From assembly GCA_017398335.1 (NCBI GenBank), contig JAFQGK010000035.1:26693-90692 (forward strand): a DNA stretch of 64,000 nucleotides, given 5' to 3'. Every line of letters starts with the position of its first letter. Position 1 is the first letter of the stretch. This stretch comes from Bacteroidales bacterium. Lineage in GTDB: Bacteria; Bacteroidota; Bacteroidia; Bacteroidales; UBA932. The translations under genes and the position numbers were made by a program. The notes beneath the pieces are model-generated. The model searched no databases. It was given only the letters and a program-made list of their open reading frames with translations, and had not been told where the DNA came from. This document shows, piece by piece, positions 26,178-35,270 of this stretch.

Positions 26178-28085
26178 ATGAGAAACAAAATATTAATGAT
26201 AATGGCAGTTGCACTCTCGGCAGTATCCTGCAACTGGCTTGACATAGTTCCAAATGATTCGGCCAATGAGGACGATTTCTGGAAGAACGCACTTACTGCA
26301 GAACGTCTTCTTTACAGAATGTATACCTACAGACCTGAAATCGTATACAGCAGCCTTCCAGGCCAGCCATTTGGCGGTGATGACCTGATGACATCATGCA
26401 AATCGACGACTAAGGAATGGGCGTACAAGAGCATGATGTATGGAGAGGAAACTCCATCTGTTGTATATCACAACCTGATGAAACTTAGCGGTGCAGCATC
26501 AGGAGGAATAAATTACGCTCTTTATGAAGGGATCCGCTATGCTTATCTGATTATAGATAATGTAGATAGAGTACCCGACCTTTTAGATGATGAGAAAACG
26601 CAGTGGAAAGGCGAATGCTGGTTCCTCATAGGACTATATCACTGGTATATGCTCGAATATTACGGACCAATCGTGCTTTCAAAAGGATTGACTTCGCTCA
26701 ATGCATCTGAAGAAGAGATTTACACTCCACGTTCGACATTTGACGAATGTGTAGACTTCATTGCCGGATGCTATGACAAAGCGGCAGGAATGCTTCCCGC
26801 ACGTCAGCTGGACGCTAAATGGTACGGTCGAGCAACTGCTGCGGCTGCATATGCAATGAAAGCAAGACTTCTCCTCTTTGCGGCTTCACCTCTATTCAAC
26901 GGAAACACCGAGTTCTATTCAAACTTCACAAATAAGGATGGCAAGCACCTTATAAATCAAGTATACGACAAAGAAAAATGGAAGAGAGCACTTGATGCCT
27001 GCTATGAAGCTATCCTCTATGCAGAAAGTAACGGATACAGTCTCTACAAGAACTCGAACAATGCCCCAATGGCCACTTTCGAACGTGGAAAGAACGATTT
27101 CCATGATATGTTTGTAGAACTTCATTATAATGATGTTGAATACCTGTTCACAAAGGCCAACAACCCTAATTGGGCTGCATTCCAGAGAGCATCTGCCATC
27201 AGGTCCGAGTGGCCGTACAGTACACGAGGATTCTTCACCGATGTCCAGGTGCTGTTCCCTGCTGTAGAAATGTACTACACAAAGAATGGTCTTCCTCTGG
27301 ATGTGGATCCACTCACCAAAGGAAAGAATCTTTATAAATATGATCCAAACTCGCAGACAGCTGTTCTGAATCTTGATAGGGAACCTCGCTTTTATGCCTG
27401 CGTGACATACAACCGTGGAACAGAGGAAATCGGAAGTACCAAGAAGACGGTCATGGGATATGCTGGAGAAATTCACGGATATACCCTCGCATCTGACGGT
27501 ACGCCAGATTTAGGAAAGATGTACAACAACTCGACAGGATATTTCAGCACGAAAGTTATCCATAAGGACATTTCATATCAGGCGTCAAGCGATAATTTCT
27601 ATTATCACTATTCATCATATCCTGTAATACGCCTTGCCGAACTTTACTTGAGCTATGCTGAAGCTGACTTCGAATATAACGGAGTACTCAGCGAAAGGTC
27701 ACATAGTTATCTGGACAAGGTGCGCGAGCGCTGCGGCCTGCCAAGCTTCCGCAACTCATGGAGTATTGTTGGTGGTATTCCAGAAGGAGATGCTCTCAGA
27801 AAGATTCTCCATCAGGAACGTAGCATAGAATTCCTCTTTGAAGGCCACAGATACCGTGACATGCGCAGATGGCTCGAAGCCGAAGAATGTATGGATGTCA
27901 CAAAATGGAAAGTATGGAATGTTTTCGGTACAGATGCCGAAACATATTATAAAGTACTCAACTTCAATGACATTGACCTCCATGGACACCCTGTCACTTT
28001 CGAGTCACCTAAACATTATCTGCTTCCGATTCCTCAGTCAGAGATACAGATAAACAGTAAACTTGTACAGAACCCTGGATATTAG
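26178..28085 (+). CDS. SusD/RagB-type nutrient-binding lipoprotein
   Basis: A 635-residue outer-membrane lipoprotein that closes the SusC barrel as a lid and binds substrate. The lipobox is LSAVSC near residue 17. The fold is the helical SusD type with TPR-like pairs (ALYEGIRYAYLIIDNVDRVP, WFLIGLYHWYMLEYYG, AAAAYAMKARLLLFAASPLF) and the conserved ending (KHYLLPIPQSEIQINSKLVQ NPGY). The ATG at 26178 was chosen because the signal peptide starts there; the ATG at 26142 lies inside the susC end. It is about 90 residues longer than typical SusD proteins as I recall them. Confidence 0.95.
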   Translation: MRNKILMIMAVALSAVSCNWLDIVPNDSANEDDFWKNALTAERLLYRMYTYRPEIVYSSLPGQPFGGDDLMTSCKSTTKEWAYKSMMYGEETPSVVYHNLMKLSGAASGGINYALYEGIRYAYLIIDNVDRVPDLLDDEKTQWKGECWFLIGLYHWYMLEYYGPIVLSKGLTSLNASEEEIYTPRSTFDECVDFIAGCYDKAAGMLPARQLDAKWYGRATAAAAYAMKARLLLFAASPLFNGNTEFYSNFTNKDGKHLINQVYDKEKWKRALDACYEAILYAESNGYSLYKNSNNAPMATFERGKNDFHDMFVELHYNDVEYLFTKANNPNWAAFQRASAIRSEWPYSTRGFFTDVQVLFPAVEMYYTKNGLPLDVDPLTKGKNLYKYDPNSQTAVLNLDREPRFYACVTYNRGTEEIGSTKKTVMGYAGEIHGYTLASDGTPDLGKMYNNSTGYFSTKVIHKDISYQASSDNFYYHYSSYPVIRLAELYLSYAEADFEYNGVLSERSHSYLDKVRERCGLPSFRNSWSIVGGIPEGDALRKILHQERSIEFLFEGHRYRDMRRWLEAEECMDVTKWKVWNVFGTDAETYYKVLNFNDIDLHGHPVTFESPKHYLLPIPQSEIQINSKLVQNPGY

Positions 28086-28090
28086 AATTT

Positions 28091-28546
28091 ATGAAGAAGA
28101 TAATACTATTATTTTGTTTAGCCGTTCTTTGTGCATCATGCACCAAGAAAGCATTTGTCTATGAGGACATTGAAACAGTGGTCTATTTCCTCAATTCAGG
28201 AAAAGTCTCACTGAAGCCATCAGCTAAATCATATGAAATTGTTGTTGTCAAAGGAGGAAACACTGAAGAAGAACCTCAAGTGGCTGTTGTTATTGATGAA
28301 AGGGTTCTTGAAGATTATAATTCCGACAATGGGACAATATATAATCTGATGCCGGAATCTGCATACGACTTCTGTTCCGGTACTTTAACAATAAACAATG
28401 AAACAAAGATTGTCTCATATCCGCTGACGATGGATCTGACGAATCTTACCACAGGTTCTTGGATGATACCTTTGAAGTTGACTTCGAGTACTGCTAAGGT
28501 GAATGAAAATAAGGACAGGCTCATGCTTGTAATTGAAATTAAGTAG
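28091..28546 (+). CDS. Small lipoprotein, DUF1735-like
   Basis: A 151-residue lipoprotein (lipobox VLCASC). The body has the pattern of the DUF1735/BT_3987-type N-terminal domain often encoded right after SusD: strands around YEIVVVKGG and QVAVVIDERVLEDYN, a short YNLMPESAYDF segment, and SWMIPLKLTSSTAKVNENKD near the end. Such proteins are surface-exposed partners of SusCD systems, some with glycan-binding domains attached; here only the one domain is present. It is 5 bases after susD and 3 bases before the next gene. Confidence 0.7.
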   Translation: MKKIILLFCLAVLCASCTKKAFVYEDIETVVYFLNSGKVSLKPSAKSYEIVVVKGGNTEEEPQVAVVIDERVLEDYNSDNGTIYNLMPESAYDFCSGTLTINNETKIVSYPLTMDLTNLTTGSWMIPLKLTSSTAKVNENKDRLMLVIEIK

Positions 28547-28549
28547 AAG

Positions 28550-29014
28550 ATGAGAAAGTATTTAACATTAATAGCCGCCTTGGTTCTCGGTTCCCTTGCC
28601 CTGTCTTGCGGAAAAGAGAACACAGAGACAAACGAGCCTACCGTTCTGGAGATGCAGCTTGTCTCCGTTTCTGCATCAAATGCAAGAATCAGCATCACAT
28701 ACACAGGAAGTAAACCGCACTATGTGAGGGTCATGAAGGCTGTCAACATCTCGGAAATCGCCTTTATTCCTCTTGATGATACAGATGCACTTTCGGCGTT
28801 CATCAACACACGAAGCATCCTTGCGGAAGTGCCAAAGGAAATCTTCGTAACTAAACTTGAAAATATGTCAGAATACATTAGTGGCGTAGTATCTTTCAAT
28901 TCCGCCAACGAGATAACCGATGTCACTTACCTGAAGTTTACAACCAGCACATCCGAAGATGCTATCGGAGATGAGTCTGGAGCAGGATCCATCGATATTG
29001 AAACATTGAATTAA
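28550..29014 (+). CDS. Small lipoprotein of unknown function
   Basis: A 154-residue lipoprotein with lipobox LALSC. I do not recognise a family. The central part (VLEMQLVSVSASNARISITY, HYVRVMKAVN) looks like a single fibronectin-type or Ig-like beta sandwich, and the tail is acidic and flexible (TSEDAIGDESGAGSID). It is tightly packed in the operon between the DUF1735-like lipoprotein and the first large fimbrillin-like lipoprotein, so an outer-membrane accessory role is likely. Confidence 0.7.
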   Translation: MRKYLTLIAALVLGSLALSCGKENTETNEPTVLEMQLVSVSASNARISITYTGSKPHYVRVMKAVNISEIAFIPLDDTDALSAFINTRSILAEVPKEIFVTKLENMSEYISGVVSFNSANEITDVTYLKFTTSTSEDAIGDESGAGSIDIETLN

Positions 29015-29016
29015 GA

Positions 29017-31134
29017 ATGGGTATGAAATACATCAATATAATTATGATTGCGCTGCTGTTTGCAGCATGCGAGAAGATGCCTTCCGTTTCCAAGACAGCC
29101 ACAGAAGCCCCTGCAGTTGTCATAAGCGGAGGATTCGAGTGCACAAAGACTGCCATCACAGATATGAGCGGAACTACAGCAAAAGTCGTATGGACACTCA
29201 ATGATAGGATCGGTATTCTTTCAAAGAGCAACCCTAACGCAATGGCAGTACTTGCAGAGCAAAGCGCCGGACAGGAAACAGGAATCTTCCTTCCTACGGA
29301 TTCATCAGTTGGAGGAAGTCAGGAACCTGTAACCTTCACATACCCCGAGACCGGCAATGAAGATTTCTTCATATATTACCCATATGAGGCTTCAACCAAG
29401 TACGATAGCGATAATTCCATCGTAACCTCATCACTGCAGGAGATACAGTTCCAGGACAGACTTGGTGACCTTTCTGTAGGTGAGTACGGGTTCTCATACG
29501 GCACATGTAACGTTAATTCAGAAGAGCGAAAGGTGAACTTCAACCTGACCCACAGAATGGCATATGTATGCTTACGTGCAAACTATGCTGATGCTCCAGG
29601 ATATCAGCTGCACTCCGTTCAGTTTATAGACCCTGATAAGAACTGGCCACTTACCGGAAGATTCACATATAATGTTAAGGAAGACATTGTAGCCTCAGTT
29701 GAAGGAGCAGAGTCATACTCTGCTAAAGTTGAAGCTGTAGCCCATGATTTCACTTCAACTCCGGAATCACAGGACCTCTACATGACACTTCTTCCTGGTA
29801 ATTACAGTAAGACCACATTCACTGTTGTCGTCAGCTTCATCAATGATAAAGGCAGTACAATCACTGTTCCTATGACTTCACGTCAGGGATGGAATTTCAA
29901 GGCCGGAACTCTGTCCGTTCTTAATCTCGGAGACATTCATCGTTCAGACTGCATACTTGACTGGTACGAGGTTGAAGAAGTCAGAGATCTTGTCGGAGGT
30001 TGGGCATACGGTGAGCAGAACTGCTATATGATTACATCTCTCGGATCAGGTAAAGGAAATGCTGAGCTGACAATTCAGGTAAAGGCAAGAGGTGACTTTG
30101 CAAAAGTTGCCGAGCCTGTATACTATGGGTTCATTTCTCACGGAGCCGACATTAATACACGTCGATTCCTTGAATTCGGGGATGGGACCAACAAACAGGA
30201 TTCATTCGATGCAGCAAGAGGTCAGTTCACACCAGCTGAGACCCATAGACTAACCTCTGACTATAAGTTCACTGTATATTCTGTAGACCAGGGGGTCGGT
30301 GGCGGTACTTTCTCAGTTGTCGGCATCTACGATAAAGATAAGAACCTTCTATGGTCATTCACATTCCAGCGCTATCGTGATTATGATCCACCAAAAGATG
30401 TCGAATACCCGGAACTTGGTGTAACGCTTATGGACAGAAACCTCGGCTGCGCCAACGGTAACGACAACCTTTCCGGCAACCTTAACAGCTACGCTGCTTA
30501 CTACCAATGGGGACGAAAAGATCCTTTCATGTGGGGAATGGGTCAGCATGCTCAATGGGGGCGAATCGCACGCCCGGACGGATGTGACAGAGCATATGTA
30601 GCATCACATCCATATAAGATTATAACCCCTCCTTCGGAGAATTCATTCTGGATGGAAGACAACAATATTGACGGACTCTGGGGAGGAAAGAACACAGAAG
30701 GAGTACCGGCTGAGGAGTATATCGGCCATAAAACGGTATACGATCCATGTCCTGAGGGATACCGCGTTCCTGACTACAGGGTACTCAAGCATGTTGCGTC
30801 TAAAGCAGAAAGGCATGAGAGATACAACACAATAGTCAAGTACCATAAAGGGGCAAATGCAGAATATTCGTTCAGCACAGGATGGGGAGGAAGTGAGTTT
30901 GCATATCCTCTTGGAGACGGAAGCTATGACCCATGGCTATACAGTGGACTTCACTATAACTTATCAAGTATGGTGCCCACTTCGTCAGACTCAGGTTACG
31001 GATATTGGAGCAACAGGATGGATGATGAAGGAAGAGCATACGGAATGTACGGCTATTATATCAGTAACTGGACAGAAGGTAACACATTGATGTCCGGTGC
31101 AGCAATGGCTGTACGCTGTCAGAAGGAAGATTGA
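29017..31134 (+). CDS. Large surface lipoprotein: fimbrillin-like N-terminus plus FISUMP-like C-terminus (copy 1)
   Basis: A 705-residue lipoprotein (lipobox ALLFAAC). The N-terminal ~300 residues resemble fimbrillin-family proteins (VVWTLNDRIGILSK, long beta-rich stretches). The C-terminal half (about 310-705) resembles the Fibrobacter-succinogenes-major-paralogous (FISUMP) domain: VTLMDRNLG, LNSYAAYYQWGRKDPF, TVYDPCPEGYRVP and a closing AMAVRCQKED. A paralog of the same architecture follows at 31318. Role is unknown; surface display or adhesion is plausible. Start is at 29017, with an alternative Met two codons later. Confidence 0.75.
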   Translation: MGMKYINIIMIALLFAACEKMPSVSKTATEAPAVVISGGFECTKTAITDMSGTTAKVVWTLNDRIGILSKSNPNAMAVLAEQSAGQETGIFLPTDSSVGGSQEPVTFTYPETGNEDFFIYYPYEASTKYDSDNSIVTSSLQEIQFQDRLGDLSVGEYGFSYGTCNVNSEERKVNFNLTHRMAYVCLRANYADAPGYQLHSVQFIDPDKNWPLTGRFTYNVKEDIVASVEGAESYSAKVEAVAHDFTSTPESQDLYMTLLPGNYSKTTFTVVVSFINDKGSTITVPMTSRQGWNFKAGTLSVLNLGDIHRSDCILDWYEVEEVRDLVGGWAYGEQNCYMITSLGSGKGNAELTIQVKARGDFAKVAEPVYYGFISHGADINTRRFLEFGDGTNKQDSFDAARGQFTPAETHRLTSDYKFTVYSVDQGVGGGTFSVVGIYDKDKNLLWSFTFQRYRDYDPPKDVEYPELGVTLMDRNLGCANGNDNLSGNLNSYAAYYQWGRKDPFMWGMGQHAQWGRIARPDGCDRAYVASHPYKIITPPSENSFWMEDNNIDGLWGGKNTEGVPAEEYIGHKTVYDPCPEGYRVPDYRVLKHVASKAERHERYNTIVKYHKGANAEYSFSTGWGGSEFAYPLGDGSYDPWLYSGLHYNLSSMVPTSSDSGYGYWSNRMDDEGRAYGMYGYYISNWTEGNTLMSGAAMAVRCQKED

Positions 31135-31154
31135 TAACAAACACATAATACACT

Positions 31155-31304
31155 ATGAAAATGATTGAAACTAACACCAGGTCGGCCCTTATGTATGAGG
31201 CTCCCGAATGCAAAAGCGTCATCATTGACGTAACAGGTCCGTTATGTGTCAGCATGGCAGAAGATGACGGAAATTCAGGAACATTTGAAGAATTTGAATG
31301 GTAA
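31155..31304 (+). CDS. 49-residue acidic peptide between paralogous lipoproteins
   Basis: A short ORF beginning MKMIETNTRSALMYEAPE and ending EDDGNSGTFEEFEW. It has no signal peptide or membrane segment. There is a conserved-looking APEC core, a hydrophobic stretch (KSVIIDVTGPLCVSM) and an acidic, aromatic tail. It recalls short acidic proteins with APE cores that I associate with Bacteroidales fimbrillin-type surface loci; this is recollection, not a database match. It fills the 183-base gap between two large lipoprotein genes, and its stop codon overlaps the strong ribosome-binding site of the second. Function unknown; a substrate for modification or a regulatory peptide are open options. 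Confidence 0.6.
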   Translation: MKMIETNTRSALMYEAPECKSVIIDVTGPLCVSMAEDDGNSGTFEEFEW

Positions 31305-31310
31305 AGGAGG
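31304..31310 (+). promoter_or_regulatory. Unusually strong Shine-Dalgarno before copy 2
   Basis: AAAGGAGG overlaps the TAA of the 49-residue ORF and ends 7 bases before the ATG at 31318. Most genes in this window lack such a site, as is usual in Bacteroidetes. It fixes the start at 31318 rather than the upstream ATG at 31246. Confidence 0.7.
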
Positions 31311-31317
31311 ACAAGGT

Positions 31318-33378
31318 ATGAAAAAGACGTTTTTAATGTTAGCAATTGTACTGTCTGCATTTGCAGCATGTACAAAAGAGTCTCTTGTAGAGAATGCTCA
31401 GAACCCTTCATCAAATTTTACATTCAAGTGTGAACTCCCTGCGACCAAGATAGCACTTGGCGAGAAAGAAGGCAATATCTATAAGACAGTATGGGAAACT
31501 GGAGATGTACTGAAGGTTGTCAAGGCATCAGACAACACTGAACTTGCCGTTGTCACCCTTAGCGAAGGTGCCGGCACCTCAAATGGTACTTTCAATGTGA
31601 CATCAGGAACTCTTACTGCTGGAGATGAAGTTGTGCTCGTATACGGTGAAACTTCCATTCCTGCTGTCCAGACACAGGCTGCTGCAGGAGAATGTGACCT
31701 CATCACCTCAGCAAAGTCAGAAACAGTGACAGTAACAGAGGGTGTTCCTGTCCCATTCACACTCTCTCATGAAATCGCTCTCGTAAGATTCGAAGTATCA
31801 TCTACTGAGTTTGCAGGTCTGGAGCTTACCAGCGTTATGCTTTACTCAGAAGGTTCAGTGCTCGCAGGCTCTGACTCGGATAATGTAAGAGTCAATCTCA
31901 ATGCACCATCTGCACTTAGCGGCAAACAGGAAGCATGGCTTGCTGCAATGCCTGTAGAAACAGCAACTGATTTCTATGCTGTTGCAACAATGAAGGGTAC
32001 AGACAAGACTGTAACTATCCCTGTTAAGTTTGAGAACAAGACCCTCGCAAAAGGAAAGGTGAATGTCATCAAGCTCAACAACCTTACCATTGAATCAAAT
32101 GCATGCCCGGAGTGGTATGAACCAGTCGAGACAAGAGACCTGATGGATGGATATGCATATGGAGCAGAGAACACCTATATGATCTGCAGTGCTGCATCAG
32201 GTGACACACGCATGAATGTCGTAGTAAAGGCTCGTGGTGACTTCAGCAAGGTGTCTAAGCCGACATACTATGGCTTCATCATGACAAATGACAAGATTGA
32301 TTGGAACCGCAAGTTCCTCAAGTTCACTGACGGTCATGCAAGTCAGGACACTTATGACGATACAAAAAAGAATTTTGTACCATCAGAGAGCCATACCATT
32401 GATGCAAACTGCTCATTCGATGTCCTCTCAGTAGACATGAACACCGGTGGAGCAACCTACTCAGTAGTTGCCATATACAATGCTGACAAAGATCTCATCT
32501 GGTCATTCATGTTCCAGCGTTACCGCGAAAACGACCCTCCATGTGATGTTTATTACAGTGATCTTGGAGTTACTGTGCTTGATAGAGCATTAGGTCAGTC
32601 CAATGGACGTGCAAATCTGGTATCCCACACAGAGTCCGGTACATTGAACAGCTATGCTGCATACTTCCAGTGGGGAAGAAAAGATCCATTCCCAGCAATG
32701 TCACAGACAGATTACAATAACGGAAAGCAGCCTAACATGTACGGAAAATACAGACCAGACGGTACTGTAGCTGAAAACAAGACCACTGCTGGTGACCATA
32801 CCTCAACTATCGAGAATGCAATCAGACATCCATACAAGGCTATTCTTTGCAGCACTACCAATAACTGGATGCAAGACATTCCGAACCTTTGGGGTGGCGT
32901 AAACAACACAAACGGATGGTTTGATCCTAATGGTGTAGGACATAAGACTATCTACGACCCATGTCCAGCAGGATACCGTGTATGCGACGGTAGAGTAATC
33001 AATGAGGTTGTAACCAAAGCTTCACGTTGGGAAAGATATAGTATACATCAGAGAGAGCAGGAATATGATCATCCAACTTATTTCGGAGGAAGCTGTCTTG
33101 CATATTCAATTGATGGACAGCCACTTGACGAAGAGGCTGGAACAAATGTAGATTACTGGCTTTACTCTGGTTATTCAAGAGCTGCATGGGGTGGTCTTTA
33201 TAATTATTTCGCTACTTTATCAGATCAGGGTGGTCTATATTGGACCAATGCACTTTGCTCAAATGGCCAGCCAGGTATGTATCAGTTCAATTTCCCTAAT
33301 GGAAGCGGAAAGATGTCAATGGTGGGAGGCAACACAGGTGCATCAACCCTTATGGCAGTACGTTGTCAGAAAATCTGA
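31318..33378 (+). CDS. Large surface lipoprotein: fimbrillin-like N-terminus plus FISUMP-like C-terminus (copy 2)
   Basis: A 686-residue lipoprotein (lipobox AFAAC), paralogous to the gene at 29017. The N-terminal ~270 residues are fimbrillin-like (KTVWETGDVLKVVKASDN, a LSHEIALVRFEV core). The C-terminal half repeats the landmarks of copy 1: ETRDLMDGYAYGAENTYMI, YSVVAIYNADKDLIWSFMFQ, LNSYAAYFQWGRKDPF, TIYDPCPAGYRV and LMAVRCQKI. The two copies diverge most in the N-terminal half. The start follows a strong ribosome-binding site. Role in the locus is unknown; both are probably exposed on the cell surface. Confidence 0.78.
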   Translation: MKKTFLMLAIVLSAFAACTKESLVENAQNPSSNFTFKCELPATKIALGEKEGNIYKTVWETGDVLKVVKASDNTELAVVTLSEGAGTSNGTFNVTSGTLTAGDEVVLVYGETSIPAVQTQAAAGECDLITSAKSETVTVTEGVPVPFTLSHEIALVRFEVSSTEFAGLELTSVMLYSEGSVLAGSDSDNVRVNLNAPSALSGKQEAWLAAMPVETATDFYAVATMKGTDKTVTIPVKFENKTLAKGKVNVIKLNNLTIESNACPEWYEPVETRDLMDGYAYGAENTYMICSAASGDTRMNVVVKARGDFSKVSKPTYYGFIMTNDKIDWNRKFLKFTDGHASQDTYDDTKKNFVPSESHTIDANCSFDVLSVDMNTGGATYSVVAIYNADKDLIWSFMFQRYRENDPPCDVYYSDLGVTVLDRALGQSNGRANLVSHTESGTLNSYAAYFQWGRKDPFPAMSQTDYNNGKQPNMYGKYRPDGTVAENKTTAGDHTSTIENAIRHPYKAILCSTTNNWMQDIPNLWGGVNNTNGWFDPNGVGHKTIYDPCPAGYRVCDGRVINEVVTKASRWERYSIHQREQEYDHPTYFGGSCLAYSIDGQPLDEEAGTNVDYWLYSGYSRAAWGGLYNYFATLSDQGGLYWTNALCSNGQPGMYQFNFPNGSGKMSMVGGNTGASTLMAVRCQKI

Positions 33379-33414
33379 TTATAAAGAATTACATAAACAT
33401 CTGATAATATCATT

Positions 33415-35034
33415 ATGAAAGGAGCAATCAAGAATATTGCTGCTGCTATTGCACTCGGAATGGTGTGTCAAATAGCAACTGCCCAGTTGCCTAAGCTCAA
33501 TATAAAACAGCTTCGAAAACAGGCAGAGAAGGAATACCTTAAGCCTGTAAGCCCTGGTTATGAGGGAAAACATCCGTTCTGGAATGTATATTCAACAAAA
33601 TTCATCTATGCCCCTGCCTTTGATTTCAAGGAAGTGGAGGGTGCGGTAGAATACCTCTATACTTTAAGTCAGGGAGATAAAGTGTGGACCTTCAAGGATA
33701 AGAAGCCATATCACGGACTTGGCCCGGTATGGGGTGAAATTCCTGTAGGCAAGACATCACTCAAGGTTGAGGCTCTTGACAAGAAAGGTGAAGTAATCGC
33801 AGTTGCAGGCGAAAGGAATTTCCTCCGCGACTTCGGATTTACAGGAGACTACCCTGCCGCAGCGCGATCATACAAGGAGAGCGCAATCAAAGGTCTTCTT
33901 TATATCCACTACAACCCGGCTATCCAGAATTGGAAGAACCAGACAGTACCGGATATGGGCTATCTGCACAACACCTATCCTTGTAAGTCAGTAAGCGGTA
34001 CTATCCGTGCGGAAATGCTCATTGCCAAGCTCATCCCATCTTTGAGAGAGGAGGCATTGGCCATCAGCCGCAATGCAGCTGAATTCCTTATGAGTTCAAG
34101 CCAGCCGGCTGACGCTCCATTGGCATACTTCCCTCCTACATATTATGGCAATATCTTCGCATCTGCAAAGAATGTTGGCAAGACTATGAGTATGGAGGCA
34201 ACAAAAGCCGCAAACGCACTGCTTGACCTATATGATGAAACAGGTGACAAGAAGTACTTCGAGCATGTTCTCAACATTCTCAGAACATACCAGAAACTTC
34301 AGGCAAAGGATGGTTCTATTCCTATCAAGTTCATAGTTGAGACAGGAGAGCCTGATAACGATGTCTGCGCAAGGCTTCATCCTATCCTTGGTCTTACAAG
34401 ACGTATTCATGACCAGTACGGCGTAACTGAATTTGAAGGAATGCGCCAGGCTGCCCAGAAGTGGATGGAGACTGTAGCATTCAAGGACTTCGACATGGTA
34501 CCTCAGTTTGAGGATATCAGAGCCAAGGTTCCTATGTACACAGGACTTACTCACTGGACATGCGTGCCTTATGCAACATATCGTATGACATTCTGCGATG
34601 TTGATGAAGAAGAGCTCAAGACTCTTAAGGAGTTCCTCGATTTCAGTGAAGATCAGTTTGCAAACTGGGATTGTATTCCTGATGAGAAAGGCCTGAAGGT
34701 ATGGCTGACTCCAGGTGTAATCGAGCAGTACAAGTACAAAGTACTCGTAGACGATAGCGCAGCCAACATGGCTTCAGGATGGTTGGCATACTATCAGAAG
34801 ACTGGTGACAAACTTGCTCTTGCAAAGGCATTGGCAATGGTAAATCAGATGACAAACGTTCAGTCGCCTGAAAGTGGACTTATTCCTACAGTGTGGAAGT
34901 ACAGACCTGCCAGAAAGGACAACCCAAGCGACCACTGGTTCAGCTGCCTCTACATCACTTGCAACACACTTCTACGTTTTGCTCAGTTGGAAGATCCTAA
35001 GAGTGTAGACTTTGACCTTACATTCTGGTTCTGA
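33415..35034 (+). CDS. Exported alpha/alpha-barrel protein, probable carbohydrate-active enzyme
   Basis: A 539-residue exported protein with a signal peptide (to about residue 23, IATAQ). Residues ~40-140 look like a beta-sandwich (FIYAPAFDFKEVEGAVEYLY). The rest consists of repeated helix pairs with loops rich in Trp, Tyr, His and Asp, such as GYLHNTYPCKSVSGTIRAEM, ATKAANALLDLYDETGDKKY and ASGWLAYYQKTGDKLALAKA. This is the pattern of (alpha/alpha)6 toroids found in glycoside hydrolases, polysaccharide lyases and epimerases. I cannot place it in a known enzyme family. It is the last gene before the terminator and the only candidate catabolic enzyme of this locus. Confidence 0.65.
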   Translation: MKGAIKNIAAAIALGMVCQIATAQLPKLNIKQLRKQAEKEYLKPVSPGYEGKHPFWNVYSTKFIYAPAFDFKEVEGAVEYLYTLSQGDKVWTFKDKKPYHGLGPVWGEIPVGKTSLKVEALDKKGEVIAVAGERNFLRDFGFTGDYPAAARSYKESAIKGLLYIHYNPAIQNWKNQTVPDMGYLHNTYPCKSVSGTIRAEMLIAKLIPSLREEALAISRNAAEFLMSSSQPADAPLAYFPPTYYGNIFASAKNVGKTMSMEATKAANALLDLYDETGDKKYFEHVLNILRTYQKLQAKDGSIPIKFIVETGEPDNDVCARLHPILGLTRRIHDQYGVTEFEGMRQAAQKWMETVAFKDFDMVPQFEDIRAKVPMYTGLTHWTCVPYATYRMTFCDVDEEELKTLKEFLDFSEDQFANWDCIPDEKGLKVWLTPGVIEQYKYKVLVDDSAANMASGWLAYYQKTGDKLALAKALAMVNQMTNVQSPESGLIPTVWKYRPARKDNPSDHWFSCLYITCNTLLRFAQLEDPKSVDFDLTFWF

Positions 35035-35084
35035 TGAATTTAGAGGGCGAAACATCCTATAACTGAATATTACTTTTAACTAGT

Positions 35085-35129
35085 CTGTGTTCTCACTATC
35101 TGTATGAAGAAGTGAGAACACAGTTCTTA
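35085..35129 (+). terminator. Strong intrinsic terminator of the ECF-sigma/SusCD operon
   Basis: CTGTGTTCTCACT (35085-35097) and AGTGAGAACACAG (35111-35123) form a perfect 13-bp stem with a 13-base loop, followed by TTCTTAT. It lies 50 bases after the last gene of the operon. Confidence 0.8.
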
Positions 35130-35220
35130 TAATCTGGCCTAGACAAATAATTGTTCAAGGCACAAGATGTGCATTCCTTTTGAAACCTAAAATAACGCGG
35201 TCACAATCCGATATTTTTAC

Positions 35221-35228
35221 TATTTTTG
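35221..35228 (+). promoter_or_regulatory. Possible -7 box for tamB
   Basis: TATTTTTG fits TAnnTTTG and lies 42 bases before the TTG start at 35271. No TTTG is seen about 20 bases upstream, so the promoter is only half supported. Confidence 0.4.
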
Positions 35229-35270
35229 CAAGTTGGACCATAATAAACTTTCAAGACCATAAAAAGAGCA

